Shown here piece by piece: positions 7,475 through 17,107 of a stretch of DNA of 64,000 nt. Within the stretch, counting starts at the first letter, position 1, and each line of letters begins with the position of its first letter. Location: assembly GCA_965227695.1 (NCBI GenBank), contig OZ245760.1, positions 1,798,001 through 1,862,000 on the forward strand, written 5' to 3'. This DNA is from UBA1858 sp965227695. GTDB taxonomy: Bacteria; Pseudomonadota; Gammaproteobacteria; UBA4575. The notes beneath the pieces were generated by a model. The model saw only the letters and a program-made list of their open reading frames with translations. It made no database searches and was not told the DNA's origin. A program made the translations under genes and the position numbers.

Positions 7475-8722
7475 ATGAAAAATTTATTCAAATCAGTTCA
7501 AATCATATTTTTAAGCATTATTGTGCTCGGTTGTGACCATCATGAAAACTCTCATCACTCACACCATAAGGATGAGTATGGACACCATGAAGATGAAATT
7601 GAAAAAGGTCCACATGGTGGACGTATGCTCAGAAAAGATGATTTTGCATTAGAACTTTCCATTTATGAAACAGGAGTACCATCGGAATATCGTGTTTGGG
7701 TCACAAATAATAATCAGCCAGTCCCTCCTGATCAGGTTAGATTAAACATCAGCTTAACACGCTTAGGTGGCAAGGTTAATAATATCAATTTTATACCTCA
7801 AGGTAATTTTCTGCGTGGAGACACTGAGATTTATGAGCCGCATTCCTTTGTTGTTTCAGTTGAAGCCTTTTACAAAGAAAATGCATATTCCTGGCAATAT
7901 GAAAGCTTTGAAGGTCGCACAACGATACTGCCGGAAATTGCTAAATCATTTGATTTAAAAACAGGTGTTGCCGGCGCACAAGAACTAAAAGAAAGCATCA
8001 CTTTATATGGAAAGATAGTGGCCATCCCAAAATACAAAAGTGAAGTCAGCGCACGATTTGACGGTACCATCGAATCAGTTCATGTTTCACTTGGCGATAC
8101 TGTTAAAAAGGGACAAGTACTTGCAAAAATAGAAAGCAATGAAAGTCTTAACACCTATAATATCCTTTCACCAATAAATGGAGTTGTCACTGATAAGATT
8201 GCGAATAAAAAAGAACAAACCCGTGGAAGGCAATTGTTTACCATTACAGACACCTCGACTGTATGGGCAAATCTGCAGATATTTCCTTCAGAACTTGAAA
8301 GTATAAAAAAAGGGGCCACTGTTATTGTCACACCCTCAATAGGTGGCAAATCTTATCATGGTGAGATTTCTTCTATTAATATTTTAGCTGACGATAACCA
8401 GTCTGTCACCGCACGAGTTGAACTAACAAATACAAATGGATTGCTACTCCCGGGCATACACATAACAGGTCGTGTCATTGTTGATGAATACACAGTACCT
8501 CTCGCCGTCAAGCGCACTGCGCTTCAACAGTTCAGAGACTTTACCGTTGTATACGCCCAGGTTGAAAACGATTATGAAGTTCGCATATTGGAGCTGGGAC
8601 GACAGGATGAGGAGTGGGCTGAAGTTTTAGGAGGCCTGGAACCAGGCACCCAGTATGTCACCAACAATAGTTATCTTGTAAAAGCTGACATTGAAAAGTC
8701 AGGCGCCGCACACGATCATTAA
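7475..8722 (+). CDS. czcB: RND periplasmic adaptor, CzcB type, lipoprotein
   Basis: 415 residues. The signal sequence ends in the lipobox VLGC (Cys20), so it is probably lipid-anchored to the inner membrane. A His-rich segment follows at once (HHENSHHSHHKDEYGHHEDE, residues ~22-41), then the GPHGGRM motif seen in CzcB-like adaptors that bind metal. The biotinyl-lipoyl domain is split around residues 190-240 (RFDGTIESVHVSLGDTVKKG, SPINGVVTDK), followed by beta-barrel and membrane-proximal domains. It links the CzcA pump to the outer membrane and may hand metal to it. It ends with another histidine (AAHDH). It lies 19 bp after czcC and 9 bp before czcA. Confidence 0.92.
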   Translation: MKNLFKSVQIIFLSIIVLGCDHHENSHHSHHKDEYGHHEDEIEKGPHGGRMLRKDDFALELSIYETGVPSEYRVWVTNNNQPVPPDQVRLNISLTRLGGKVNNINFIPQGNFLRGDTEIYEPHSFVVSVEAFYKENAYSWQYESFEGRTTILPEIAKSFDLKTGVAGAQELKESITLYGKIVAIPKYKSEVSARFDGTIESVHVSLGDTVKKGQVLAKIESNESLNTYNILSPINGVVTDKIANKKEQTRGRQLFTITDTSTVWANLQIFPSELESIKKGATVIVTPSIGGKSYHGEISSINILADDNQSVTARVELTNTNGLLLPGIHITGRVIVDEYTVPLAVKRTALQQFRDFTVVYAQVENDYEVRILELGRQDEEWAEVLGGLEPGTQYVTNNSYLVKADIEKSGAAHDH

Positions 8723-8731
8723 GGAAATTAT

Positions 8732-11700
8732 ATGTTGGATTATATTTTAAGATTTTCAATAGAACGTCGGGGCATCATATTCTTATTTGTACTTCTACTG
8801 ATTGGTTTAGGTGTTTGGAATTTTACAAAGCTACCTATTGATGCAGTGCCAGATATCACTAATATTCAAGTAGTGATCAATACAGAAGCCCAGGGATATA
8901 CGCCACTTGAGGTGGAACAGCGTGTTACCTTCCCTGTTGAAAGCATAATGTCCGGACTACCAAAGCTTTCTTACACCAGGTCTTTGTCACGATACGGTCT
9001 ATCACAAGTTATTGTAGTTTTTGAAGAAGGGACTGACATTTATTTTGCCCGTCAATTAGTCAATGAGCGCTTAATCTCCATAAAAAGTCAATTACCAGAT
9101 TCACTTGAACCGACCTTAGGACCGATCGCAACCGGTTTAGGTGAAATCTTCATGTTTACTGTTGACGCTGAACCTGGGGCGACCAATGATGATGGTACAT
9201 TAATCACACCGACAGATCTACGTTCAGTTCATGACTGGATTATCCGCCCACAACTACTACGTGTGCCGGGTGTGGTGGAAGTAAATCCCATTGGCGGTTT
9301 CAAAAAACAGATCTTGATTGCACCAGATCCTGCAAAATTGCTTGCATTCGAACTTACCTATAACGACCTGTTAAAGGCAGTGGAACAAAACAATGCCAAT
9401 CGAGGCGCCGGATTTATAGAATACAACGGCGCTCAGTGGCTAATAAGAGTACCAGGTCAAACCAACGAGATAGAAGAATTAAAAAATATCTCAATACAAT
9501 CAGATAATAGTATTCCATTGCGCATTCGCGATGTCGCTTCTGTTGATTTAGGTAAGGAACTAAGAACTGGCGCAGCCACGCAAAATGGCCGCGAAATTGT
9601 AATGAGTACAGTTTTTATGTTGGTTGGGGAAAATAGTCGGACGGTTGCAAGCGAAGTCGCAAAAAAATTAGAAGATATCAAAGCAAGCTTACCACCAGGG
9701 ATTAATGTCACTGCAGTATATGATCGTACAAACCTTGTTGATAAAACTTTGGCAACAGTGCGAACCAACTTAACAGAGGGTGCTCTGCTCGTGGTTGCTA
9801 TACTACTATTGCTGCTTGGTAATTTACGTGCAGCACTCATTACAGCTGCTGTGATACCCGTTGCAATGCTAATGACAATTACAGGAATGGTTGAAAGTGG
9901 CGTCAGCGCGAATTTAATGAGTCTGGGTGCACTTGATTTTGGCTTAATTGTAGATGGCGCAGTAATCATTGTTGAAAATTGCATGAGAAGACTCAGCTAT
10001 GCCAATGAAAGCCAGATGCACAATACGAAAGATCGATTAATAATTGTATTTGATGCGACCAGAGAAGTGATACGTCCCGCACTATTTGGCGTGTTCATTA
10101 TCACCGCAGTATATATACCGATTTTCGCATTGACAGGTGTTGAAGGAAAAATGTTCCATCCAATGGCCACTACCGTAGTGATTGCTTTAATCAGCGCGTT
10201 GGTACTCTCTGTGACGTTTGTCCCAGCCTGTGTTGCACTTTTATTTCGGAAACCCGTACATGAAAAAAAGAACCCAATTATTTCGATTTCACGCCGTCTT
10301 TATCAACCGATTCTACAATATACACTTAAATTACGTTGGTTAATCATTTCAAGTGCGGTTGTATTGATTGGAGTTACCGGATTAGGCGCTATACAACTCG
10401 GGGCTGAATTTATCCCCAATCTTGATGAAGGTGACATTGCCATGCATGCTTTGCGTATTCCAGGAACCTCATTGACACAGGCACTGAGTTTGCAGGAGCA
10501 ACTGGAAAATAAAATCAAAAATATGCCTGAGGTTGAACGTGTTTTCACAAAAATTGGTACCGGCGAGGTAGCGACTGACCCAATGCCACCGAGCGTTGCA
10601 GATAATTTTATTATTTTAAAACCACGCAACGAGTGGCCAGATCCCCAAAAACCGAAAATTCAAGTGGTCGAGGAGCTTGAAAATTTAGTTCAATCTATCC
10701 CCGGTAATCGTTACGAATTTTTACAGCCAATTCAAATGCGATTTAATGAACTAATGTCTGGGGTACGTTCAGAACTTGCCATAAAAATATTTGGTGACAA
10801 TTTTGATCAACTCATTGCATTAGGAGAAGAAATTGAAAATGCTATCACTAAAATTGACGGGGCATCAGATGTCTCAGCTGAACAGGCAACAGGACTTCCG
10901 GTACTAACAATTATTCCCAATCGTGAAGCACTCGGACGTTATGATGTATCGATTCATCAATTGCAAGAACTTATTGCTACTTCGCAAAGCGGTTCGGTAG
11001 CGGGACAAATTTACGAAGGAGATCAACGTGTTGATATTGTAGTGAGACTTCCGGAGTCAATTCGCACTAATCCAGATCGACTTAAAAAACTCCCTGTCCC
11101 TCTTGCTTCTGGAGATTATGTACCACTAGGTGAATTAGCCACAATCAGCCTTGATATGGGTTACAATCAAATTAACCGTGAGAGCAGTAAACGACGAGTA
11201 GTCGTTACCGCGAATGTACGGGGGCGTGATCTTGGTTCATTTGTAAACGAAGTACAGCAGGTTATCTCTCAGAATATCGATATACCAGCCGGTTATTGGG
11301 TTGAGTATGGAGGTACTTTCCAACATTTACAATCTGCAGTTAACCGGCTCTCTATTGTTGTGCCAGCAACGTTACTTACCATTCTAGTCATCCTCGTGCT
11401 TGCTTTGGGATCCATTCGGGATGCTTCGATTATTTTTTCAGGCGTCCCCTTAGCTTTAACCGGCGGAGTTGCCGCCTTACTGCTTAGAGATATCCCATTT
11501 TCAATTTCAGCGGCAGTAGGTTTTATTGCGCTATCCGGTGTCGCTGTACTTAATGGTCTGGTGATGGTCTCATTCATTCGCGATTTACGTGCAAATGGTC
11601 AACACTTGGACGATGCAATCATTAATGGTGCATTAACACGCTTACGGCCTGTACTCATGACTGCCCTGGTAGCATCATTAGGATTTGTTCCCATGGCATT

Positions 11701-11833
11701 GAACACAGGGATCGGTTCCGAGGTTCAGCGTCCACTCGCTACTGTTGTAATTGGCGGCATTATTTCATCCACAATTCTGACATTGATTGTCCTACCGGCT
11801 CTATATAAAATTGTGCATTGGAAAGTACGGTAA
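8732..11833 (+). CDS. czcA: Heavy-metal RND efflux pump, CzcA type
   Basis: 1033 residues, full length for HME-RND pumps. It has the expected 12 membrane helices in two halves around large periplasmic loops. The motif DFGLIVDGAVIIVEN in helix 4 (about residue 401) carries the acidic residues typical of the Co/Zn/Cd subgroup rather than the Cus (Cu/Ag) subgroup. FPVESIMSGLPKLSYTRSLS and the second-half GGTFQHLQSAVNRL are other family signatures. Powered by proton influx, it exports divalent cations through CzcB and CzcC. AAGGA lies 7 nt before the ATG. The operon probably ends here. Confidence 0.93.
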   Translation: MLDYILRFSIERRGIIFLFVLLLIGLGVWNFTKLPIDAVPDITNIQVVINTEAQGYTPLEVEQRVTFPVESIMSGLPKLSYTRSLSRYGLSQVIVVFEEGTDIYFARQLVNERLISIKSQLPDSLEPTLGPIATGLGEIFMFTVDAEPGATNDDGTLITPTDLRSVHDWIIRPQLLRVPGVVEVNPIGGFKKQILIAPDPAKLLAFELTYNDLLKAVEQNNANRGAGFIEYNGAQWLIRVPGQTNEIEELKNISIQSDNSIPLRIRDVASVDLGKELRTGAATQNGREIVMSTVFMLVGENSRTVASEVAKKLEDIKASLPPGINVTAVYDRTNLVDKTLATVRTNLTEGALLVVAILLLLLGNLRAALITAAVIPVAMLMTITGMVESGVSANLMSLGALDFGLIVDGAVIIVENCMRRLSYANESQMHNTKDRLIIVFDATREVIRPALFGVFIITAVYIPIFALTGVEGKMFHPMATTVVIALISALVLSVTFVPACVALLFRKPVHEKKNPIISISRRLYQPILQYTLKLRWLIISSAVVLIGVTGLGAIQLGAEFIPNLDEGDIAMHALRIPGTSLTQALSLQEQLENKIKNMPEVERVFTKIGTGEVATDPMPPSVADNFIILKPRNEWPDPQKPKIQVVEELENLVQSIPGNRYEFLQPIQMRFNELMSGVRSELAIKIFGDNFDQLIALGEEIENAITKIDGASDVSAEQATGLPVLTIIPNREALGRYDVSIHQLQELIATSQSGSVAGQIYEGDQRVDIVVRLPESIRTNPDRLKKLPVPLASGDYVPLGELATISLDMGYNQINRESSKRRVVVTANVRGRDLGSFVNEVQQVISQNIDIPAGYWVEYGGTFQHLQSAVNRLSIVVPATLLTILVILVLALGSIRDASIIFSGVPLALTGGVAALLLRDIPFSISAAVGFIALSGVAVLNGLVMVSFIRDLRANGQHLDDAIINGALTRLRPVLMTALVASLGFVPMALNTGIGSEVQRPLATVVIGGIISSTILTLIVLPALYKIVHWKVR

Positions 11834-12232
11834 GCGTATATAAATGAATTCATAGACCTCAGGCATAATTATTCCCAGCCGCACAAAGCTTTAGCCTTAT
11901 CCGCAGTCCAATAGTGATCCCGGCATCACTAATCTGTCATCCCAATTTGACGGAATCTGTAAAAAGTGTGGTCTGATCGCAATTTTTGGTATCCCGTAAC
12001 CTTATCAATCCTGATTCTCTTTTATGGACCCTGTTCCTGGCTTTATTGCGATCATTAGTGTGATAACATCGCGACCTGAGAAATACGGCCACAGAAGGCA
12101 ATCTACATATCTTTATGGCCCTATACACTCAGGTTATGACAATCAATTTGCATACCTTACTGTTTTATTTATCTAGATTTTTTATTTGATAATTTGCACG
12201 CTAAATGTCTACATACATAGGGATATTTGAAA
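11834..12232. repeat. Non-coding block with nested inverted repeats
   Basis: No credible gene. Three dyads are seen. TAGTGAT-cccggc-ATCACTA (11912-11931) is a tight 7-bp hairpin. TGATCGCAAT (11974-11983) is exactly inverted as ATTGCGATCA (12045-12054). The outer sequence ATCACTAA (from 11925) is echoed inverted by TTAGTGtGAT just beyond the second arm, so the repeats are nested. The block may terminate czcA transcription, or be a degenerate mobile-element end. The 60-aa open frame inside it has no coding character. Confidence 0.5.
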
Positions 12233-13603
12233 ATGACGAATGAACTCATCTCTCCACTTTCTGGACTTAGACGACTGATTGAGACCGATCAAATGGAAGC
12301 CCCGGATGGTGATTTTCTTAACGGCAAGGCCTATTCATGGTCTCCACATAACAAAATTATTAATGTCACCCCTGGGCCGGCTTTTGGCTCAGAATTAGTC
12401 AATCAATTTACCTCCACCCAAACACGCGGCATGCGCGGCCCCGGAGTAGCAAAGTTTTTTGCCACTGTTCGTAATGAATACGCCAGAATGGTAGATATGC
12501 AGGAAGGTGGAAAAGCGCTTTTCTACACCGGTTCAGGAACATCTGCGACCGAAGCGGCAGCCGGGTCTTGTCGCACTCCCGATGAGGTAGATTCAGACAA
12601 AAAAGTGATCGTCACCCTGGAAATTGGTTGCTTCAGTAATGCAATGGGCAATTGTGTGGAAAATCTGGGGCGCGGGGTGATACGACTTGAAGGCGAACTG
12701 GGGGAAGACTTACCATACGAGAAATGCAGAGAAGTCCTTGAGAAAGATACGGAGCATCAGATCAAGATGGTCATGGCACCGCAAAACGAAACAGGTGCCG
12801 GTGTTACAACCGACCCGAAAAAATTGCGTGACATACTTGATCAACTTCAGCACCCCGCCCTTCTCGTCATTGATGGTATTTCTTCCATCGGATGCATGCC
12901 ATGCTCGATGAAGGAAATGGGTATCGACATGCTGATCGGATGCAGTCAAAAAGGAATTATGGGCACACCAGGCATCGGGATGATCACTCTCAGTCCAAAG
13001 GCTGTACAGAAAATCCAGGAATCAGAGAAGCAAATGGCAGATGCGGGCCTTAAAAAAGGCCAGCACTACCTGAATCTCGGTAAAATGATTGAAGCCATGG
13101 ACACTCACGGCCTGCATATCGAGACACCCAGCAATTACTCCCAGTTCGCTGTCGCCTTGGATTCAATCGCGATTGAAGGAATAGACCGCGTATGCGAACG
13201 CCATAAAGAATGCTCGGAAATTTACCGGACTGCTGTACAGGCCGCCGGCTTTGAGCTGGTTGCCAGGGATTTAAATACAGCATCCAACGCAGTCACAGCA
13301 ATTAAGGCTCCACAAGGGTATGGCGAAAAAGAAATCCAGCAGGTACTCAGCATTATGTATTTCAAACATGCTGTCGAAGCAGCTGCCATCCCCGGATACC
13401 CGGATATGGGATGGCGTCTTTGCGCAACCGGTGGCATTCAGCCACAACACGCATTGATGGCCTCAATCGCGTTCCTGAAGTCTGCTGAAGAAGCCGGGCT
13501 GCCAATTGATAGTGACAAGGGAGTCACTGCTGCTTCCAGGAAATATGCTGAAGTTGTTCAGTACCATCGGCCCTTGCCAGGTATAGACGTATACGGAAGA
13601 TAA
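12233..13603 (+). CDS. Class V aminotransferase (alanine-glyoxylate type)
   Basis: 456 residues, longer than the ~390 typical of serine-pyruvate/alanine-glyoxylate aminotransferases. The fold is recognisable from INVTPGPA near the N-terminus, the phosphate-binding turn TGSGTSATEAAA, the pyridoxal aspartate segment ALLVIDGISSIGC and the Schiff-base lysine in GCSQKGIMGTPGIGM. The C-terminal domain holds the arginine-containing GYPDMGWRLCATGG. It probably interconverts an amino acid and a 2-oxoacid such as glyoxylate/glycine; the exact pair is not determinable. ATG 12233 is preferred over an in-frame TTG two codons earlier; AGGGA precedes it. A good hairpin follows. It stands alone as a monocistron. 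Confidence 0.85.
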   Translation: MTNELISPLSGLRRLIETDQMEAPDGDFLNGKAYSWSPHNKIINVTPGPAFGSELVNQFTSTQTRGMRGPGVAKFFATVRNEYARMVDMQEGGKALFYTGSGTSATEAAAGSCRTPDEVDSDKKVIVTLEIGCFSNAMGNCVENLGRGVIRLEGELGEDLPYEKCREVLEKDTEHQIKMVMAPQNETGAGVTTDPKKLRDILDQLQHPALLVIDGISSIGCMPCSMKEMGIDMLIGCSQKGIMGTPGIGMITLSPKAVQKIQESEKQMADAGLKKGQHYLNLGKMIEAMDTHGLHIETPSNYSQFAVALDSIAIEGIDRVCERHKECSEIYRTAVQAAGFELVARDLNTASNAVTAIKAPQGYGEKEIQQVLSIMYFKHAVEAAAIPGYPDMGWRLCATGGIQPQHALMASIAFLKSAEEAGLPIDSDKGVTAASRKYAEVVQYHRPLPGIDVYGR

Positions 13604-13629
13604 GCATCTATCTGCTTTAATCTAGACGC

Positions 13630-13665
13630 GGAAGGACATTCACTTGTATTCACAGATGTCCTTCC
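13630..13665 (+). terminator. Strong hairpin after the aminotransferase
   Basis: GGAAGGACAT at 13630-13639 is perfectly complementary to ATGTCCTTCC at 13656-13665, with a 16-nt loop. It begins 26 bp after the stop codon. Only a short T-rich run follows, so termination may be partial. Confidence 0.55.
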
Positions 13666-13719
13666 TTATGTCAAATAGCAACAACACAGATAAGCTGCTG
13701 TTAAAATCAGAAAACACTC

Positions 13720-14115
13720 ATGAAGAGAAGTAACATAATCACGCTCGTGCTGTCTGCACTATTGTTTTTATATTCAGTCAGCATTTTTTCCAGTGAAATT
13801 TCTTCCACAAAAGAGCTTAAGCAGATCATGGTTTTTGACCAAGCATGCATAATAATGCATGAAGAAGGAAGAAAATATCTTAACAACAAAGAGAAGATTA
13901 CTCATTCATACGGCGCAGCCGCTTTAATAGAAAAACGCCTTGAACAAAGATTGCATAACTATACTCAAACCACTGGCGATGCCATGCCCGAGGTGCGGGA
14001 AATGATTTTGGAAAATGGCGTAACACTCTTCAAGGAGTTGTCGCAATATCAGCCCAGAGATCTTGTCAGTCAGTGCAAAGAACTGGTTGAAAGTATAGTA
14101 CAGGAAAATCTATAG
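13720..14115 (+). CDS. Small exported protein of unknown function
   Basis: 131 residues. The N-terminus (two basic residues, then a hydrophobic core IITLVLSALLFLYSVSIFSS) is a signal peptide or membrane anchor. The remainder is helical and charged with two or three cysteines (QACIIMHEEGRKYL; LVSQCKELV), which could form a disulfide. No family is recognised. It is convergent with the flavin reductase that follows, with 12 bp between stop codons. Confidence 0.6.
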   Translation: MKRSNIITLVLSALLFLYSVSIFSSEISSTKELKQIMVFDQACIIMHEEGRKYLNNKEKITHSYGAAALIEKRLEQRLHNYTQTTGDAMPEVREMILENGVTLFKELSQYQPRDLVSQCKELVESIVQENL

Positions 14116-14127
14116 GCTACAGCCTGT

Positions 14128-14736
14128 CTACATCCCGTTGCTAAATTTGTCATGAAATATTTCTGTACTGTTACGCATATCTTTTAATGCACTTGCGTAA
14201 CTTCTGAGAATCCCAAGCACCCAATCGATTCGTTCCTGGTAATAAGTGTGGGCTGTTTGCTCATTGTCTTCAGGACTTTCATTGAGTACGGATTCGACAT
14301 TACGAATAATTAGCTGTTCGGGGATATAACAAATTCGGTTATTCTTGTAGCTACTCATACGAAGCTCTGCAATGGGGTATGCACCACCATCTCCAGCCGA
14401 TACTGACACAAGTAATGCTGGCTTATGACCCAGTTCTTTGTTACTGAACAGCAAGAAAAAGTTTTTTAGGCCGGAGGGCACCTGTCCGTGCCATTCAGGT
14501 GATATGATCACAAAACCATCACATTCCCTCAGTGTATTTTTAACGGGTTCAAGTCGCCTCATCCAGACATCGTCCTGTTCCCAGATTGTCTGTTCCCACA
14601 AAGACAATGGATTATCTGCCAAAGGAAATAGCCAGGTTTCGATATCCATATTGTTCAGGCGTTCACGAATGTACCTTGCTACTTTCTCACTTTGTGACGG
14701 ATTACGATGACTGCCACTGATAATTCCCAATTTCAT
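14128..14736 (-). CDS. NADPH-dependent FMN reductase family protein
   Basis: 202 residues with a flavodoxin-like fold. MKLGIISGSHRNPSQSEKVA is the first strand and FMN phosphate loop; DGFVIISPEWHGQVPSGLKN is the second flavin loop, with W-H-G in place of the commoner Y-N-G; PALLVSVSAGDGGAYP is the third. It probably reduces free flavin, a quinone or another electrophile. It differs clearly from the homologue at 2909-3478, so they are not recent duplicates. AGGA lies 7 nt before the ATG. It stands alone between convergent and unrelated genes. Confidence 0.85.
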   Translation of the reverse strand: MKLGIISGSHRNPSQSEKVARYIRERLNNMDIETWLFPLADNPLSLWEQTIWEQDDVWMRRLEPVKNTLRECDGFVIISPEWHGQVPSGLKNFFLLFSNKELGHKPALLVSVSAGDGGAYPIAELRMSSYKNNRICYIPEQLIIRNVESVLNESPEDNEQTAHTYYQERIDWVLGILRSYASALKDMRNSTEIFHDKFSNGM

Positions 14737-14895
14737 GTTATTCCTTTATATAAAGCTTTGTATTGTCAAAATGGTAAATATCATAAGTACACTGCTTCAT
14801 TTTTATTCTACACTAAAAATGTTAAGTTTAATCAAGCATTAATAACTTGTTCACACAATATTCTTTTAGCCAGTGATATACGATACGCATGATGT

Positions 14896-16221
14896 TTAAT
14901 CGGGAATGATCAGCAGATTATCACTGGCCCTCACCCTGAGCTGTGAAACAACATGAATAATTGCAGATGTTAAAGTATCAATATCGTCATCGCTAATGAG
15001 GTAAGCGGGCATTAAATAAATCAGTTTCCCAAAAGGACGAATCCATACCCCCTGTTCTACCAGGCAAGGCTGGACAGATTGCATATCCACTGGCAGCTCA
15101 AGTTCAACAACACCAATGGCACCTAGCACCCGCACATCATTCACATGTCGCATTGCACGACATTGTGCCAGTCCGGTTTCCAGTCTTGCTGATATAGATT
15201 CGACGTTTTGTTGCCATGGGGAATCAAGCAGCAGCTGAATACTTGTATTGGCGGCAGTACATGCCATCGGATTCGCCATAAAAGTTGGTCCGTGCATGAA
15301 AACGCCGGGTGCATGTTCACTAATAGTCTGGGCTATGCTGGAAGTCGCCAGCGTTGCAGCGAGACTGAGATAACCGCCTGTGAGTGCTTTTCCAACACAC
15401 ATGATATCGGGTGTAATCTGCGCATGCTCGCAGGCAAACATTTTCCCTGTACGACCAAACCCGGTCGCAATTTCATCTGCAACAAGAAGAATATTAAAAT
15501 CATCACACAACTGACGTACTTGTCTTAGATAATCCGCTGAATAAAATCGCATGCCACCTGCCCCCTGAACTATGGGCTCCAGTATCAGTGCACCGATCCG
15601 GTCTGAATCAGAGATCAGGATCTGACGCAGGGAGTCAACATCTTCCTGATGACATGAGCCTCCAAATTTACACGTCGGTGCTTTTACAAAAAATTGCTTG
15701 ATCAGTGTATTCTCAAACAGGCTATGCATACCATTTACAGGATCACAGACTGACATGGCTCCGAAAGTGTCGCCATGATATCCGTGACGAATTGTCAAAA
15801 AATACTTTTTATCTGGCAGTTTTTTTGCGTACCAGTATTGAATGACCATCTTCAAAGCCACTTCAATAGACACTGAACCCGAGTCTGAAAAAAACACGGT
15901 TTCAAGTCCCGACGGCGTAATTTCTATAAGCTTATGTGCCAATTGCGCTGCAGGCTGATGTGTCAATCCTCCAAACATGACATGAGCGAATTGGTCAACC
16001 TGTTGCTTGAGCGCATCATTCATTTCAGGGTGATTATAACCATGAATAGTGGACCACCATGACGACATACCATCCACGAGTTGCCGGTTGTTTGCCAATG
16101 TAATTCTGACTCCCTCAGCAGAAACGACGGGATACGGTGCCAGCGGATGATTTATCGAGCTGTAGGGGTGCCAGACATGAGATTCGTCAAATTTAGTCCA
16201 GTGAATGTCAGTTGTTTGCAC
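14896..16221 (-). CDS. bioA: Adenosylmethionine-8-amino-7-oxononanoate aminotransferase
   Basis: 441 residues. The whole length resembles BioA: HVWHPYSS near the start, LVDGMSSWWSTIHGYNHPEM, the pyridoxal region RHGYHGDTFGAMSVCDPVNG, the aspartate in LLVADEIATGFGRTGK, the Schiff-base lysine in CVGKALTGG, and GVWIRPFGKLIYLMPAY near the C-terminus. It makes 7,8-diaminopelargonate for biotin, using S-adenosylmethionine as amino donor. Its GTG start shares a base with the TAG stop of the upstream substrate-binding protein gene, so translation is coupled to the betaine transporter. No other bio gene is in the window. The coupling of a biotin gene to an osmolyte importer is unusual. Confidence 0.93.
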   Translation of the reverse strand: MQTTDIHWTKFDESHVWHPYSSINHPLAPYPVVSAEGVRITLANNRQLVDGMSSWWSTIHGYNHPEMNDALKQQVDQFAHVMFGGLTHQPAAQLAHKLIEITPSGLETVFFSDSGSVSIEVALKMVIQYWYAKKLPDKKYFLTIRHGYHGDTFGAMSVCDPVNGMHSLFENTLIKQFFVKAPTCKFGGSCHQEDVDSLRQILISDSDRIGALILEPIVQGAGGMRFYSADYLRQVRQLCDDFNILLVADEIATGFGRTGKMFACEHAQITPDIMCVGKALTGGYLSLAATLATSSIAQTISEHAPGVFMHGPTFMANPMACTAANTSIQLLLDSPWQQNVESISARLETGLAQCRAMRHVNDVRVLGAIGVVELELPVDMQSVQPCLVEQGVWIRPFGKLIYLMPAYLISDDDIDTLTSAIIHVVSQLRVRASDNLLIIPD

Positions 16222-17087
16222 TATTCAATATTTCCAGTCACCCAGTAATTTACTCGCCCGGGATGCTTTTCAACATAGGCTGAAACAGCTTCCTTAAAGC
16301 CTGTTTCGTTACCCTTTTCCATCAGCGCTTCAAGTTCTTCTAATGGTAAATACATACGTGTGATAAATTCACTCACCTGGAGCGGAAAATCCTTATAGAA
16401 TCCGGGCCTGACCAGCGCATGAATACGTTCATAATGGCCGAGGCTGTTTTTAGGATCTTCCAGATAGCGAAGGTCCCAGCGTGAAAACATCCAGTGCGGG
16501 CTCCAGCCGGTGACAACAATCCAGTCTTCTCTGTTCATAGCCCTTGACAGTGCTGAAGTCATTCCGGCACCTGAGGAGGAAATGAGTCGATAGTCATTTA
16601 ACTCATAATCTTCAACCGCTTTTTCTGAAGCCTGCATCAACCCTGACCCGGGATCGATTCCATGGATCTGGTTTCTTAATTTTCGGGCAATATTTTTATT
16701 AGCCAGATCGGAAATACTGCTTAATTCATCTTCAGGGACAAAGCCAGGCACAATCCAGCCCAATCTGGCACGAGTGTACAAGGGCCCAAGGTCAACGACC
16801 TGATCGCCAAGTTTATCCATATAGGGTTTATGAGTCATTGGCAACCAGGCCATCAACATGGCATCAATACTTCCATCTGCCAGCCCCTGGTACTGAATGC
16901 CTATGTCTAGCAGTACCAGCTCTACCGGCTGATTAAGCTCGGTTTCAATGATATGCGCAGCCAGACGGGTGACGGCTTCTGCATCAGCCCATGCCGTCCA
17001 TCCAATACGTATGGGTTGCTTGTCTTGTGCGGGCGCTGTTGATATTACAACGATTACCAGTATCAAAAGTTTCAGGATATGCTTCAT
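16221..17087 (-). CDS. proX: Glycine betaine/choline ABC transporter substrate-binding protein
   Basis: 288 residues. A signal peptide (LKLLILVIVVISTAPAQ) precedes the OpuAC-type binding domain. IRIGWTAWADAEAVTRLAA is the typical first strand, and aromatic residues that could form the box around a trimethylammonium group are seen at DAMLMAWLPMTH and VTGWSPHWMFSRWDLRYL. It should capture betaine or a related osmolyte in the periplasm and deliver it to the permease encoded just upstream (20 bp gap). It carries no lipobox. The substrate is judged from family and from the adjacent betaine-synthesis genes. Confidence 0.88.
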   Translation of the reverse strand: MKHILKLLILVIVVISTAPAQDKQPIRIGWTAWADAEAVTRLAAHIIETELNQPVELVLLDIGIQYQGLADGSIDAMLMAWLPMTHKPYMDKLGDQVVDLGPLYTRARLGWIVPGFVPEDELSSISDLANKNIARKLRNQIHGIDPGSGLMQASEKAVEDYELNDYRLISSSGAGMTSALSRAMNREDWIVVTGWSPHWMFSRWDLRYLEDPKNSLGHYERIHALVRPGFYKDFPLQVSEFITRMYLPLEELEALMEKGNETGFKEAVSAYVEKHPGRVNYWVTGNIE

Positions 17088-17107
17088 TATAATTTCTTAA
17101 TCACCTC

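Noticed and set aside
9457..9984. 175-codon minus frame inside czcA
   Set aside because: It is a Ser/Thr/Ile-rich shadow of the membrane protein gene; czcA is clearly coding on the other strand.
11937..12128. 63-codon minus frame downstream of czcA
   Set aside because: It lies across the inverted repeats and has no coding signature.
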